Source: VAZQ01 sp036502925 (GTDB lineage: Bacteria > Pseudomonadota > Alphaproteobacteria > Rhizobiales > Xanthobacteraceae). Taken from it: a DNA stretch of 13,628 nucleotides. Position 1 is the first letter of the stretch, and each line of letters starts with the position of its first letter. The DNA lies in contig DASXXS010000140.1 in NCBI GenBank assembly GCA_036502925.1, forward strand, positions 1 to 13,628, given 5' to 3'. The position numbers and the translations under genes are program-made. Shown here in pieces: positions 6,620-13,628 of this stretch. The notes below the pieces were generated by a model. It was given only the letters and a program-made list of their open reading frames with translations. It searched no databases and had not been told where the DNA came from.

Positions 6620-6946
6620 TCGACCACCTTGAATCCCTCCCCTATATTTGCGGAGGCATTGACTTTATGGAAGAATTTGAACTTATCGTGACTTGATGAT
6701 CACGCACTGCCGAATTCAGAGGGCGGATGGAACTTGTGCCTCGGCTCGCAGGCGCGCCCTTGCGCCGCTGCCATCTGTTGCGCTTCCCTGAAACTCAGTG
6801 TTTCCGAACTTCGAGCTTGAGTATAGGGATTTTGACGGCTGGTGCGAGGCCCGGGTTGAGACAGCTGGAAGCTTGAGACTCGAACACCCCCGACCTCGCG
6901 CATGGCGCGTCGGGGTCTGCTCCGGCCGGCTTGCTGGGGAAGCTGG
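6620..6946. other. Divergent intergenic region, 327 bases
   Basis: This gap separates the divergent methyltransferase and ligase-like genes and should hold both promoters. The part at 6640-6720 is much more AT-rich than the window average and contains TTGACT at 6660-6665, with no convincing -10 at the right distance on the plus strand. TATAGG near 6820 lacks a matching -35. Two TTGAGAC copies lie near 6855-6880. No RNA gene or further coding frame is supported. An ATG at 6902 extends the ligase frame but has no ribosome binding site. Confidence 0.3.
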
Positions 6947-8230
6947 GTGAAATTGCAGCTGGTGCCGTTCATGACGTTGATGACCAATCTCCGCGCTCGG
7001 ACGCTTGATCCGCAAATATTGGCACGGCTTGCCGATTGGTTCGCGGTCGGTGTCGCTGTTTCGCTGCCATGGTCGACAACGGCGACCGGGATTTTGATCG
7101 TAGCCTGGCTGGCGACTGTCTTGCCGACATTGGATGCCGCAGCCATGCGACGCGAGCTTGCCACGGCCGCGGGCGGCCTGCCGGTCCTGTTGTGGGCGCT
7201 CGCGGCCCTCGGCATGCTGTGGGCCGACGTCAGCTGGAGCGAGCGTTTCGGCGGTCTTGATGGATTTAACCGGCTGCTGGTCATTCCCTTGCTGCTGGCG
7301 CAGTTCCGGCGCTCCGGGCACGGCAGGCGGGTCCTCATCGGGTTTTTTGCATCCGTGCTCGGCGTGCTGCTTCTGTCCTGGTCTTTGGCGCTGCTTCCGG
7401 GCCTGTCATGGCGTGGAAAGGAGCTCGGCGTGCCGGTCAAGGATTATATCTTGCAGAGCGGGGACTTTCTGATATGCGCGTTTGCCCTTTTTTGGCTCGC
7501 CTGTGACGACGGCCGCCTAGGTCGCTGGCGCTCGGCTGCGGGGCTGGTCGCGCTTGCGGTTCTTTTTCTCGCCAACATCGCTTTTGTCGTCACCGGCCGC
7601 ACGACGCTTCTGGTTGCTCCGGTGCTGCTTCTTCTGCTCGGCTGGCGGCAATTCCGCTGGCAAGGTCTGGTCGGCGCCACCCTGTTGGGCTGCATCGTCG
7701 GCGCCGCGGTGTCGCTCGAGTCGCCCTACCTGCACGCCCGATTGAGTACCTCCATGACCGACCTGCACGCCTATTTGGCGAGCAACGCCGTCAGCTCGAC
7801 AGGTCAGCACCTTGAGTTTCTGAAGATGTCGCTGGCGTCGGTCGAGACGGCCCCGATCATCGGCCATGGCACCGGTTCGATCCCGGAGCAATTCCGCCAG
7901 GCGGCGTTCGGCCAAGCCAGCGATTCATCGGTGGCGCACGTCAATCCCCACGACCAGATCATGGCCGTCGCTATTCAACTCGGTCTCGTCGGCGCGGCCC
8001 TTCTGGTGGCGATGTGGATCGCGCATTTCATGCTGTTTCGCGGCGGCGGGCTCGACAGCTGGGTCGGCATGATCATAGTTGTCCAGAACGTCGTAGCCTC
8101 GCTGGTCAACTCGCATCTGTTCGATTTCACCCAGGGCTGGCTTTACGTTTTCGGCGTAGGCGTGGCGGGCGGCATGGCGTTGCGCAAGCGCGATGGCGCG
8201 CCTGCCGTGCGGCCGGTGACGAGCCGGTGA
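6947..8230 (+). CDS. O-antigen ligase / polymerase-like integral membrane protein (Wzy_C type)
   Basis: I place the start at GTG 6947, which has GGGGAAG four bases before it, giving 427 residues. ATG 6902 and ATG 6971 are alternatives. The protein is a polytopic inner-membrane protein with roughly ten or more hydrophobic helices, for example WFAVGVAVSLPW, LPVLLWALAALGMLW and LLVAPVLLLLLGW. The O-antigen ligase family pattern is visible: VVTGRTTLLVAPVLL resembles the 'SGSRG' helix that opens the Wzy_C domain. A large periplasmic loop follows (about residues 245-335) and ends in HVNPHDQIMAVAIQLGLVG, which fits the catalytic-loop 'H-N' segment before a Gly-rich helix. Such proteins join or polymerise lipid-linked glycans in the periplasm. 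Ligase (WaaL) and polymerase (Wzy) roles cannot be told apart from sequence alone. Confidence 0.85.
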   Translation: MKLQLVPFMTLMTNLRARTLDPQILARLADWFAVGVAVSLPWSTTATGILIVAWLATVLPTLDAAAMRRELATAAGGLPVLLWALAALGMLWADVSWSERFGGLDGFNRLLVIPLLLAQFRRSGHGRRVLIGFFASVLGVLLLSWSLALLPGLSWRGKELGVPVKDYILQSGDFLICAFALFWLACDDGRLGRWRSAAGLVALAVLFLANIAFVVTGRTTLLVAPVLLLLLGWRQFRWQGLVGATLLGCIVGAAVSLESPYLHARLSTSMTDLHAYLASNAVSSTGQHLEFLKMSLASVETAPIIGHGTGSIPEQFRQAAFGQASDSSVAHVNPHDQIMAVAIQLGLVGAALLVAMWIAHFMLFRGGGLDSWVGMIIVVQNVVASLVNSHLFDFTQGWLYVFGVGVAGGMALRKRDGAPAVRPVTSR

Positions 8231-8350
8231 ATCCGATCCAAAGCGATGTTGCGGTGGGGCGCGCGCTTCGTCACGGAGTGGCCCGAGCCCCGACGCCGCG
8301 CCGCGAAAGAACGTGATTTGGTCGTGAGCAAATTGACGCCGGAGTGAGGT

Positions 8351-8395
8351 CGGCAGCATCGCTGCCGCGGTCGAGCGGATCCCGGATCTGGGATC
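8351..8395. other. Two adjacent hairpins between convergent genes
   Basis: CGGCAGC (8351-8357) and GCTGCCG (8361-8367) form a perfect 7-bp stem with a 3-base loop. GATCCC (8378-8383) and GGGATC (8390-8395) form a second perfect stem with a 6-base loop. They lie in the 213-base gap between the convergent ligase-like gene and regR, where terminators are expected. Neither has a T-run. The rest of 8231-8443 shows no gene. Confidence 0.4.
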
Positions 8396-8443
8396 TCATA
8401 CCGAAATCATTTTCTGCGACTTGTCGGGGGAACTGCAATCCGC

Positions 8444-9004
8444 CTATTTCGGCGCGCGCTTCGCCAAAATCCGCTGCAGGGTGCGGCGGTGCATGTTGAG
8501 CCGGCGTGCCGTCTCCGAGACGTTGCGGCTGCACAATTCGTAGATGCGCTGGATATGCTCCCAACGCACGCGGTCGGCCGACATCGGGTGCTCGGGCGGC
8601 TCGGCGGTCGCCCCGTCATGGGCCAGCAGCGCCGCCGCCACGTCATTGGCGTCGACCGGCTTGGCCAGATAATCGACGGCGCCCATCTTCACCGCATTCA
8701 CCGCGGTGGCGATGTTGCCGTAGCCGGTGAGGATGATGGCGCGGGCGTCGGGCCGGCGGCGCTTGAGCGCCGAGATCACCTCGAGCCCGTTGCCGTCGGC
8801 AAGCCGCATGTCGACAACCGCGAAGGCCGGCGAGGCCGTTTCCAGCCGGCTCAATCCCTCGGCGATGGACTCCGCCGTGGTGACGGTGAAACCGCGGCTC
8901 TCCATGGCGCGCGCGAGCCGCTGCAGGAACGACTTGTCGTCCTCGACGATCAGCAGCGTTCGGTCGCTCGGAACTCCCGCAGCGCGGTTTTCGGCCATGG
9001 CCAT
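8444..9004 (-). CDS. regR: Redox response regulator, RegR/ActR/RegA family
   Basis: The 186-residue protein starts at the ATG at 9002-9004, with GGAGG (minus strand, 9014-9010) five bases ahead. A second ATG at 8998 and an in-frame ATG at 9031 are less well placed. The receiver domain (residues ~15-130) has the acidic pair in LLIVEDDKSFL, the phospho-acceptor Asp65 in VVDMRLADGNGLEV, the Thr switch in IILTGYGNIATA and the Lys in YLAKPVD. After a short Pro-containing linker, the C-terminus is a Fis-type helix-turn-helix (HIQRIYELCSRNVSETARRLNMHRRTLQRIL), the hallmark of RegA/ActR/PrrA/RegR. The family controls photosynthesis, carbon and nitrogen fixation and respiratory genes according to redox state. 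It lies 201 bases downstream of its cognate sensor regS on the same strand. Confidence 0.95.
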   Translation of the reverse strand: MAMAENRAAGVPSDRTLLIVEDDKSFLQRLARAMESRGFTVTTAESIAEGLSRLETASPAFAVVDMRLADGNGLEVISALKRRRPDARAIILTGYGNIATAVNAVKMGAVDYLAKPVDANDVAAALLAHDGATAEPPEHPMSADRVRWEHIQRIYELCSRNVSETARRLNMHRRTLQRILAKRAPK

Positions 9005-9107
9005 CGATGCCTCCAAAAGAGCTCTCCCCAACGTTCTTTCCCGACCCGCCTGGTCGAATTCTCACCTGATCGCGGCGGCAGGCCGAGCTGGAGCTATCAC
9101 GCCTCAA

Positions 9108-9135
9108 CATATATTCCGTCAAACGCAACCGACAA
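9108..9135 (-). promoter_or_regulatory. Candidate promoter for regR in the regS-regR gap
   Basis: On the minus strand, TTGTCG (9135-9130) and TATATG (9113-9108) are separated by 16 bases. Each matches four of six bases of the sigma-70 consensus. The pair lies about 100 bases before the regR start, in a locally AT-rich part of the 201-base gap (9005-9205). It would allow regR transcription independent of regS. Functional status is inferred only. Confidence 0.35.
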
Positions 9136-9205
9136 CGCCGGTTAAGATAAACTCTTGGCAATCTATTGGGGGAGTTCCGGTGGACGTTTTGGCTGCGACG
9201 TTCGA

Positions 9206-10525
9206 TCAGAACGCCGGGGCCGGGCTCTCCTCGAAATCGGCCCGGGCCCAGCGCACCTGCACCGAGGCGCCCTGCGCCGGAGCCGCCCGATTGGCGAAAA
9301 CCAGCTTGCCGCCGGAGCGTTCCAGGAGCGTCTTGGCGATGAACAGGCCGAGCCCGAGCCCCCCGGCCTCGACATCGACACTATGGTGCACACGCCGCCG
9401 GCCGGTCACATAGGGCTCCCCGATGCGGTCCATGATCTCGGGTGCAAATCCCGGCCCGTCATCGTTGATCGTCAGGGTTACCTCCTGCGCGCTCCACTCG
9501 CCCGTCACATCGACCCGCTCGCGGGCGAAGTCGACGGCGTTCTCCAGGAGATTGCCGAGCCCATAGAGAATGACCGGATTGCGCCGGCCGATCGGCTCGG
9601 CCGCATCATGGGGAGCCAGCGCCACGTTGATGCCAACCCCGAAGTTGCGGTGCGGCGCCACGGTCTCCTCGATCAGGGCGGACAATGTCATGCGATCGAA
9701 GGGCTCGGCGCTGGCGGACAGCTGCGTGAGCTTGCCGAGGATGCCGCGGCAGCGTTGCGCCTGCTCGCGCAAGAGCTTCACGTCCTCGGCATGGGGGGAA
9801 TCCGGCGCCATCTCGCGCTCGATCTCGGTGGCGATCACCGTGATGGTGGACAGCGGCGTGCCGAGCTCGTGGGCGGCGGCGGCGGCGAGCCCATCGAGCT
9901 GCGAGAGATGCTGCTCGCGTGCGAGCACGAGCTCGGTGGCGGCGAGGGCGTCGGCGAGCTGGCGGGCCTCCTCGGTGAGTTGCCACGCATAGGCGCCGAT
10001 GAAGCCGATCGCGAGCAGCAGCGAGAGCCAGACCCCCATCGTATAGATCGGCGGCAATTCGAGCGGCTGATCGGCGTCCCACGGCAGCGGATAATGCACG
10101 AAGATCAGCGCGGTCGCGCAGGCCGCCGCGAAGCCGCCCAGCATCAGGGTCAGCCGCGGCGGCAGCGCGGTCGCCGACAGCAGCACCGGGCCGAGAAACA
10201 GGAACGCAAACGGATTTTCCAGCCCGCCGGTGAGGAACAGGAGGATCGCCAACTCCGCGATGTCGAAGGCGAGCAGCCAGGCGGCACGTTCGGGTTCCAC
10301 CCGCTGCGCCATGCGGAAGCGCCAGCGCAAGGCCACGTTGAGCCACGCCGTGAGCGCGATCACGGCGAGGCAGGCCCAGATCGGCAGCTCGAAATCGAGC
10401 CCGAGATAGACCACCAGCACGGCCGTGGTCTGGCCGATCACGGCGAGCCAGCGCAGCCGCACCAGCGTGTCGAGGCGCACATTGCGCCCCGCATGGAAAG
10501 CCTGAATGCGGTCCTGCTCCGCCAT
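9206..10525 (-). CDS. regS: Redox sensor histidine kinase, RegS/ActS/RegB family
   Basis: The 439-residue inner-membrane kinase has about six transmembrane helices between residues 26 and 185. The RegB quinone-binding motif GGxxNPF is present as GGLENPF (100-106). The phospho-acceptor is His219 in AAAAAHELGTPLSTI. The redox-active cysteine of RegB corresponds to Cys259 in REQAQRCRGIL. The ATPase domain shows the N box NLLENAVDFA (Asn329), DDGPGF (355-360) and GGLGLGLFIAKTLLERSGG (from 388). In this family, oxidised quinone and cysteine oxidation turn the kinase down, so it reports respiratory redox state to RegR. The start at 10525 (MAEQDR) has only a weak GGGG upstream, and the leader contains a strong hairpin at 10546-10570. 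It is followed by regR on the same strand and divergent from an ABC exporter. Confidence 0.96.
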   Translation of the reverse strand: MAEQDRIQAFHAGRNVRLDTLVRLRWLAVIGQTTAVLVVYLGLDFELPIWACLAVIALTAWLNVALRWRFRMAQRVEPERAAWLLAFDIAELAILLFLTGGLENPFAFLFLGPVLLSATALPPRLTLMLGGFAAACATALIFVHYPLPWDADQPLELPPIYTMGVWLSLLLAIGFIGAYAWQLTEEARQLADALAATELVLAREQHLSQLDGLAAAAAHELGTPLSTITVIATEIEREMAPDSPHAEDVKLLREQAQRCRGILGKLTQLSASAEPFDRMTLSALIEETVAPHRNFGVGINVALAPHDAAEPIGRRNPVILYGLGNLLENAVDFARERVDVTGEWSAQEVTLTINDDGPGFAPEIMDRIGEPYVTGRRRVHHSVDVEAGGLGLGLFIAKTLLERSGGKLVFANRAAPAQGASVQVRWARADFEESPAPAF

Positions 10526-10669
10526 GGCCCCAATCTAACGGCTCGGGCCGCGCGCTCAAGCGCGCGGGCCGGCGCTTCGCGCGACCATGGCAGCGAGACC
10601 ATGGAGGGCTTGCACCGGGCGCCGGGCGGGCTCACATCTGGCGGGCTTATTCGGCCTTTGAGTGGAATC
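10526..10669. promoter_or_regulatory. Divergent regS / ABC exporter intergenic region with strong hairpin
   Basis: The 144-base gap contains CCGCGCGC (10548-10555) and GCGCGCGG (10560-10567), a perfect 8-bp GC stem with a four-base loop. It can be extended by two GC pairs past a one-base bulge to 10546-10570. In the regS transcript it would end about 20 bases before the start codon, provided transcription begins upstream of it. No clear sigma-70 elements are seen. Confidence 0.45.
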
Positions 10670-11425
10670 GTGCCCGTCGAACCCGCCATCGCGGTTGATC
10701 AATTGGTGAAAGTCTACGGCGCCACCCGCGCGGTCGACGGCATCTCGTTTGCGTTGGCGCCGGGCTCGATCACCGGGCTGCTCGGCGGCAACGGCGCCGG
10801 CAAGACCACCACCATCGCGATGATCTTGGGCCTGGTCATGCCCAGCTCGGGGAGCGCGAAAGTGCTCGGCGCCGAGATGCCGCGCCAGCGCTATCAGGTG
10901 CTGCACCGGATGAACTTCGAGAGTCCCTATGTCGACATGCCGCACCGGCTCACGGTCCGCCAGAACCTCAAGGTGTTCGGCCGGCTCTACGCGGTCGAGC
11001 AGCTTGGCGCGCGCATCGCTGACATTGCCGCGCAGCTGGAGCTCGGCGATTTTCTCGACCGACCCACCGGCAAGCTGTCGGCCGGGCAGAAGACCCGCGT
11101 CGCCTTGGCCAAGGCGCTGATCAACCGGCCCGACGTGCTTCTGCTTGACGAGCCGACCGCGTCGCTCGATCCCGACACCGCCGACTGGGTGCGCTCGCGG
11201 CTCGAGCGCTTTCGCGAGCAGCACGGCGCCACCGTGCTGCTGGCCTCCCACAACATGTCCGAGGTGGAACGGCTGTGCGAGCGCGTCATCATGATGAAGA
11301 ACGGGCGCATCGAGGATGACGACACGCCGCGGCGGCTGCTGACCCGCTACGGACGGCAGACGCTGGAGGAGGTCTTTCTCGATGTGGCGCGCGGGCGCGG
11401 CGAGGCGCGCGAGGCCGCGCAATGA
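10670..11425 (+). CDS. ABC-2 type exporter, ATP-binding subunit
   Basis: Starting at GTG 10670 (GAGTGGA just before it) gives a 251-residue cytoplasmic ATPase. The upstream ATG at 10601 in the same frame adds 23 residues with no domain character. Walker A is GGNGAGKTTT (residues 39-48), the signature is LSAGQ (136-140) in place of LSGGQ, Walker B is LLLDEPT with Asp160/Glu161, and the H-loop His is His194 in ASHNMSEVE. The Q-loop position appears to be Asn82 in RMNFESPYVD; a normal Gln is not seen there. The C-terminus (TLEEVFLDVARG) is the usual one for exporters of this class. The stop overlaps the start of the permease by four bases, so the two are co-translated. Substrate is unknown; drug, lipid or polysaccharide export are all possible. 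Confidence 0.94.
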   Translation: MPVEPAIAVDQLVKVYGATRAVDGISFALAPGSITGLLGGNGAGKTTTIAMILGLVMPSSGSAKVLGAEMPRQRYQVLHRMNFESPYVDMPHRLTVRQNLKVFGRLYAVEQLGARIADIAAQLELGDFLDRPTGKLSAGQKTRVALAKALINRPDVLLLDEPTASLDPDTADWVRSRLERFREQHGATVLLASHNMSEVERLCERVIMMKNGRIEDDDTPRRLLTRYGRQTLEEVFLDVARGRGEAREAAQ

Positions 11426-12243
11426 GCGCGCCCGCGACCCGCGCGATCACGTTTGCCCCCCATCGGGTGGCCGCGATGGTGCTGCGCTATCTGTATCTCC
11501 TGCGCTCGTCGTGGCCGCGCGTTCTCGAGCTCATCTACTGGCCCACGATGCAATTGTTCGTCTGGGGATTTCTGCAGCTCTACATTTCCCAGAACGCCGG
11601 CTTTTTCGCCCGCGCCGGCGGAATGTTCATCGGCGCGGTGCTGCTATGGGATATCCTGTTCCGCGGGCAGCTCGGATTCTCGGTGTCGTTTCTCGAGGAG
11701 ATGTGGGCGCGCAACCTCGGCAACCTGATGATCAGCCCGCTGCGGCCGATCGAGTTCGTCGCCGCCTTGATGATCATGAGCATCGTGCGCCTCGCCATCG
11801 GCATGGTGCCGGTCTCGCTCATGGCGATCGCGCTGTTCGGGTTCAACATCTATGGGATGGGGTTTGCGCTGGCCGCGTTCTTCGCCAACCTCATTCTCAC
11901 CAGCTGGTCGGTCGGCATCCTGGTGTCCGGCATCCTGTTGCGCAACGGCATGGGGGCCGAAAGCCTGGCCTGGACGCTGATGTTCGTGCTGCTGCCGCTG
12001 ACCTGCGTCTACTACCCGGTGGGGACGCTGCCTCCCTGGCTGCAGGTCGTCGCCTGGGCCTTGCCGCCGACCTATGTGTTCGAGGGCATGCGGGCGCTGG
12101 TGATGGACCACGTCTTTCGCGCCGATCTCATGGCGCAAGCCTTGGGGCTCAACGCGGTCTATTTTTGCGCCGCCGTCATAGCGTTCCTGCAACTGCTCAA
12201 GAGCGCCCGCCGGCAGGGCTCGTTGCTGCAGTCCGGCGAGTAA
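11422..12243 (+). CDS. ABC-2 type exporter, permease subunit
   Basis: The 273-residue protein starts at the ATG of the ATGA overlap with the ATPase gene. About six transmembrane helices are visible, such as MFIGAVLLWDILF, AIGMVPVSLMAIALFGF, FANLILTSWSVGILVSGILL and LMFVLLPLTCVYYPVG. The segment YYPVGTLPPWLQVVAWALPPTYVFEGMRAL is the conserved ABC2_membrane block that precedes the last helix. Together with the ATPase (as a 2+2 complex) it forms a complete exporter, with no periplasmic or outer-membrane partner gene in the window. The last hydrophobic stretch (FCAAVIAFLQLL) is followed by a short basic tail. Substrate is not predictable from this sequence. Confidence 0.92.
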   Translation: MSAPATRAITFAPHRVAAMVLRYLYLLRSSWPRVLELIYWPTMQLFVWGFLQLYISQNAGFFARAGGMFIGAVLLWDILFRGQLGFSVSFLEEMWARNLGNLMISPLRPIEFVAALMIMSIVRLAIGMVPVSLMAIALFGFNIYGMGFALAAFFANLILTSWSVGILVSGILLRNGMGAESLAWTLMFVLLPLTCVYYPVGTLPPWLQVVAWALPPTYVFEGMRALVMDHVFRADLMAQALGLNAVYFCAAVIAFLQLLKSARRQGSLLQSGE

Positions 12244-12341
12244 TCCTCGCCCGTTTGCCCCAAAGCGAAAGGATCCCCATATGTTAGGGCGGATGCAGAA
12301 CGATTACTCTATGTTGACTGTGTGAAAGAAAAACGACATTC

Positions 12342-12356
12342 TGCTGCAGTGCAGCA
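12342..12356. promoter_or_regulatory. Perfect 15-bp palindrome, candidate PhaR operator
   Basis: TGCTGCA-G-TGCAGCA is a perfect inverted repeat lying 22 bases before the phaZ ATG. It contains CTGC-AGT-GCAG (12344-12354), which fits the CTGC-N3-GCAG pattern described for PhaR, the repressor of PHA granule genes in Rhodobacter and relatives. TTGACT at 12314-12319 is a good -35; the best -10 at 17 bases (CATTCT, 12337-12342) is weak but would touch the palindrome, a usual place for a repressor site. Confidence 0.6.
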
Positions 12357-12378
12357 AGAACCGTCAGGGACCGGGGCG

Positions 12379-13628
12379 ATGGCAATTGGGGAATTCGGCG
12401 GCGCTCCGGCCGCAGTGGCCGGCGCTGTGCCTATGCTGCCCGGCCCGATGCTGGCGGGCCCGTTCTACTGGTTCTACGAGATGAGCCAAGCGTCGCTCAA
12501 TCCGTCGCGCGCCTTGGCGGATGCGACCCGCTTGTTCTTCAGGAACCCGGCCAATCCCCTGGCCCATACCGAATTCGGCAAGACCGTGGCGGCCGCCTGC
12601 GAAATGTTCGAGCGCTCGACCCGCCGCTACGGCAAGCCCGAATGGCGGATCAATTCCACGCTGGTGGGCGGTGAACGCGTGCCGGTCCACATCTCGACGG
12701 TCTGGGAGCGGCCGTTTTGCCGGTTGCTGCATTTCGAGCGCGCCTTCGAGCGGCGGCCGCGCCGGCCGCAGCCGCGCCTGCTGATCGTGGCGCCGCTGTC
12801 GGGTCACTATGCCACGCTCCTGCGCGGGACCGTGGAGGGCTTCCTGCCCTACCACGATGTCTACGTCACCGAGTGGGCCGACGCCCGCATGGTGCCGCTG
12901 AGCCAGGGCAGGTTCGATCTCGACGACTACATCGACTACCTGATCTCGATGCTGCACTTGCTGGCCGGCGACGTGCACGTGCTGGCGGTGTGCCAGCCGT
13001 CGGTGCCGGTGATGGCGGCGGTTGCCCGCATGGAGGCCAGCGACGATCCCTATGTTCCCCATTCCATGGTGCTGATGGGCGGCCCGATCGATACGCGCGT
13101 CAATCCGACCGCCGTGAACCTGCTGGCTGAGCGGCGCGGCGTCGACTGGTTCCGCCGCAACGTCATCACCAAGGTGCCGTTTCCCAATCCGGGCCTGATG
13201 CGCGACGTCTATCCGGGATTCCTGCAGCTCAACGGCTTCGTCAGCATGAATCTCGAGCGCCACATCGAGGCGCACAAGCAATTGTTCCTCAATCTGGTCA
13301 AGGGCGACGGCGATTCCGCGGGCAAGCACAAGGAATTCTACGACGAATATCTGGCCGTCATGGATCTCGCCGCCGAATATTATCTGCAAACCGTCGAGAC
13401 CGTGTTCGTCCGCCACGCCTTGCCCAAGGGCGAGATGACCCATCGCGGCCGGCCGGTCGATCTCACCAAGATCAAGCGCGTCGCTCTCCTCACCATCGAA
13501 GGCGAGCACGACGATATTTCCGGCGTCGGCCAGACCGAGGCGGCGCATCGCCTTTGCGTCAACATCCCGGCCGATCGCAAGGCGCACTACTTGCAGCCGG
13601 CCGTCGGGCACTATGGCGTATTCAACGG
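12379..13628 (+). CDS. phaZ: Intracellular poly(3-hydroxybutyrate) depolymerase, 3' end outside window
   Basis: The frame is open from ATG 12379 to the window edge (416 residues, incomplete). The protein hydrolyses intracellular PHB granules to hydroxybutyrate units. The type without a classical lipase box is recognised by VCQPSVPV, with nucleophile Cys205. The Asp is in GEHDDISG (Asp378 probably) and the His in VGHYGVFNG (His411); spacing between the three matches what I recall for Ralstonia PhaZ (Cys183, Asp355, His388) within one residue. The first ~24 residues are Ala/Gly/Pro-rich and precede the typical FYWFYEMSQASLNPSRALADATRL beginning, so ATG 12433 or 12448 are alternatives, but only 12379 has AGGGA and GGGG upstream. 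A candidate PhaR operator lies just ahead. No signal peptide, as expected for a granule-bound cytoplasmic enzyme. Confidence 0.95.
   Translation, partial: MAIGEFGGAPAAVAGAVPMLPGPMLAGPFYWFYEMSQASLNPSRALADATRLFFRNPANPLAHTEFGKTVAAACEMFERSTRRYGKPEWRINSTLVGGERVPVHISTVWERPFCRLLHFERAFERRPRRPQPRLLIVAPLSGHYATLLRGTVEGFLPYHDVYVTEWADARMVPLSQGRFDLDDYIDYLISMLHLLAGDVHVLAVCQPSVPVMAAVARMEASDDPYVPHSMVLMGGPIDTRVNPTAVNLLAERRGVDWFRRNVITKVPFPNPGLMRDVYPGFLQLNGFVSMNLERHIEAHKQLFLNLVKGDGDSAGKHKEFYDEYLAVMDLAAEYYLQTVETVFVRHALPKGEMTHRGRPVDLTKIKRVALLTIEGEHDDISGVGQTEAAHRLCVNIPADRKAHYLQPAVGHYGVFN

Noticed and set aside
6868..6900. tRNA-like T-arm on the minus strand (GTGTTCGAGTCTC)
   Set aside because: The presumed T-stem has T-T and G-A mismatches, and no acceptor or anticodon arm can be placed around it.
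9155..10600. Plus-strand extension of the ABC ATPase frame opposite regS
   Set aside because: It is antisense to regS and lacks domains; the ATPase fold begins only after about 10670.
12364..13611. 415-codon minus-strand frame opposite phaZ
   Set aside because: Antisense shadow; the plus strand encodes a complete set of PHB depolymerase motifs.

Overview
The window is GC-rich and looks like the chromosome of an alphaproteobacterium of the order Hyphomicrobiales, in the Bradyrhizobium / Rhodopseudomonas / Xanthobacteraceae neighbourhood. This placement is inferred from base composition, from the RegS/RegR-type redox two-component pair, from an intracellular PHB depolymerase behind a PhaR-like operator, and from the galU / MltB-type transglycosylase / DUF459 run. 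It was not tested by database search.

Layout. Positions 1-560 are a decayed edge: a short 13-bp tandem repeat, then the last ~40 codons of a LysR-type regulator (minus strand) abutting the 3' half of a cupin gene (plus strand). Positions 561-1313 hold two small genes of unknown function. Positions 1391-5705 are an envelope block: galU (minus), a secreted MltB-type lytic transglycosylase with a C-terminal peptidoglycan-binding domain (plus), and a secreted DUF459/SGNH-like protein (plus) whose start lies in a 15-bp tandem repeat. Positions 5753-8230 hold a SAM methyltransferase with two CxxC pairs (minus) and a polytopic O-antigen ligase/polymerase-like protein (plus); these look like surface-polysaccharide accessory genes set between core genes.

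Positions 8444-10525 carry the redox two-component system, both genes on the minus strand: regS (sensor kinase with the quinone motif and the redox cysteine), then regR (response regulator with a Fis-type helix-turn-helix). Divergent from regS, 10670-12243 is a two-gene ABC exporter (ATPase and ABC-2 permease, 4-bp overlap). The window ends inside phaZ, an intracellular poly(3-hydroxybutyrate) depolymerase. It is preceded by a perfect 15-bp palindrome, TGCTGCA-G-TGCAGCA, which contains the CTGC-N3-GCAG pattern described for PhaR operators.

I see no CRISPR array, tRNA, rRNA, transposase or phage gene. The most noteworthy signals are: the start-codon tandem repeat in the DUF459 gene; loss of the expected catalytic Ser and His in that protein; the candidate PhaR operator; the LysR/cupin scar; and strong hairpins at 1320-1358 and in the regS leader.
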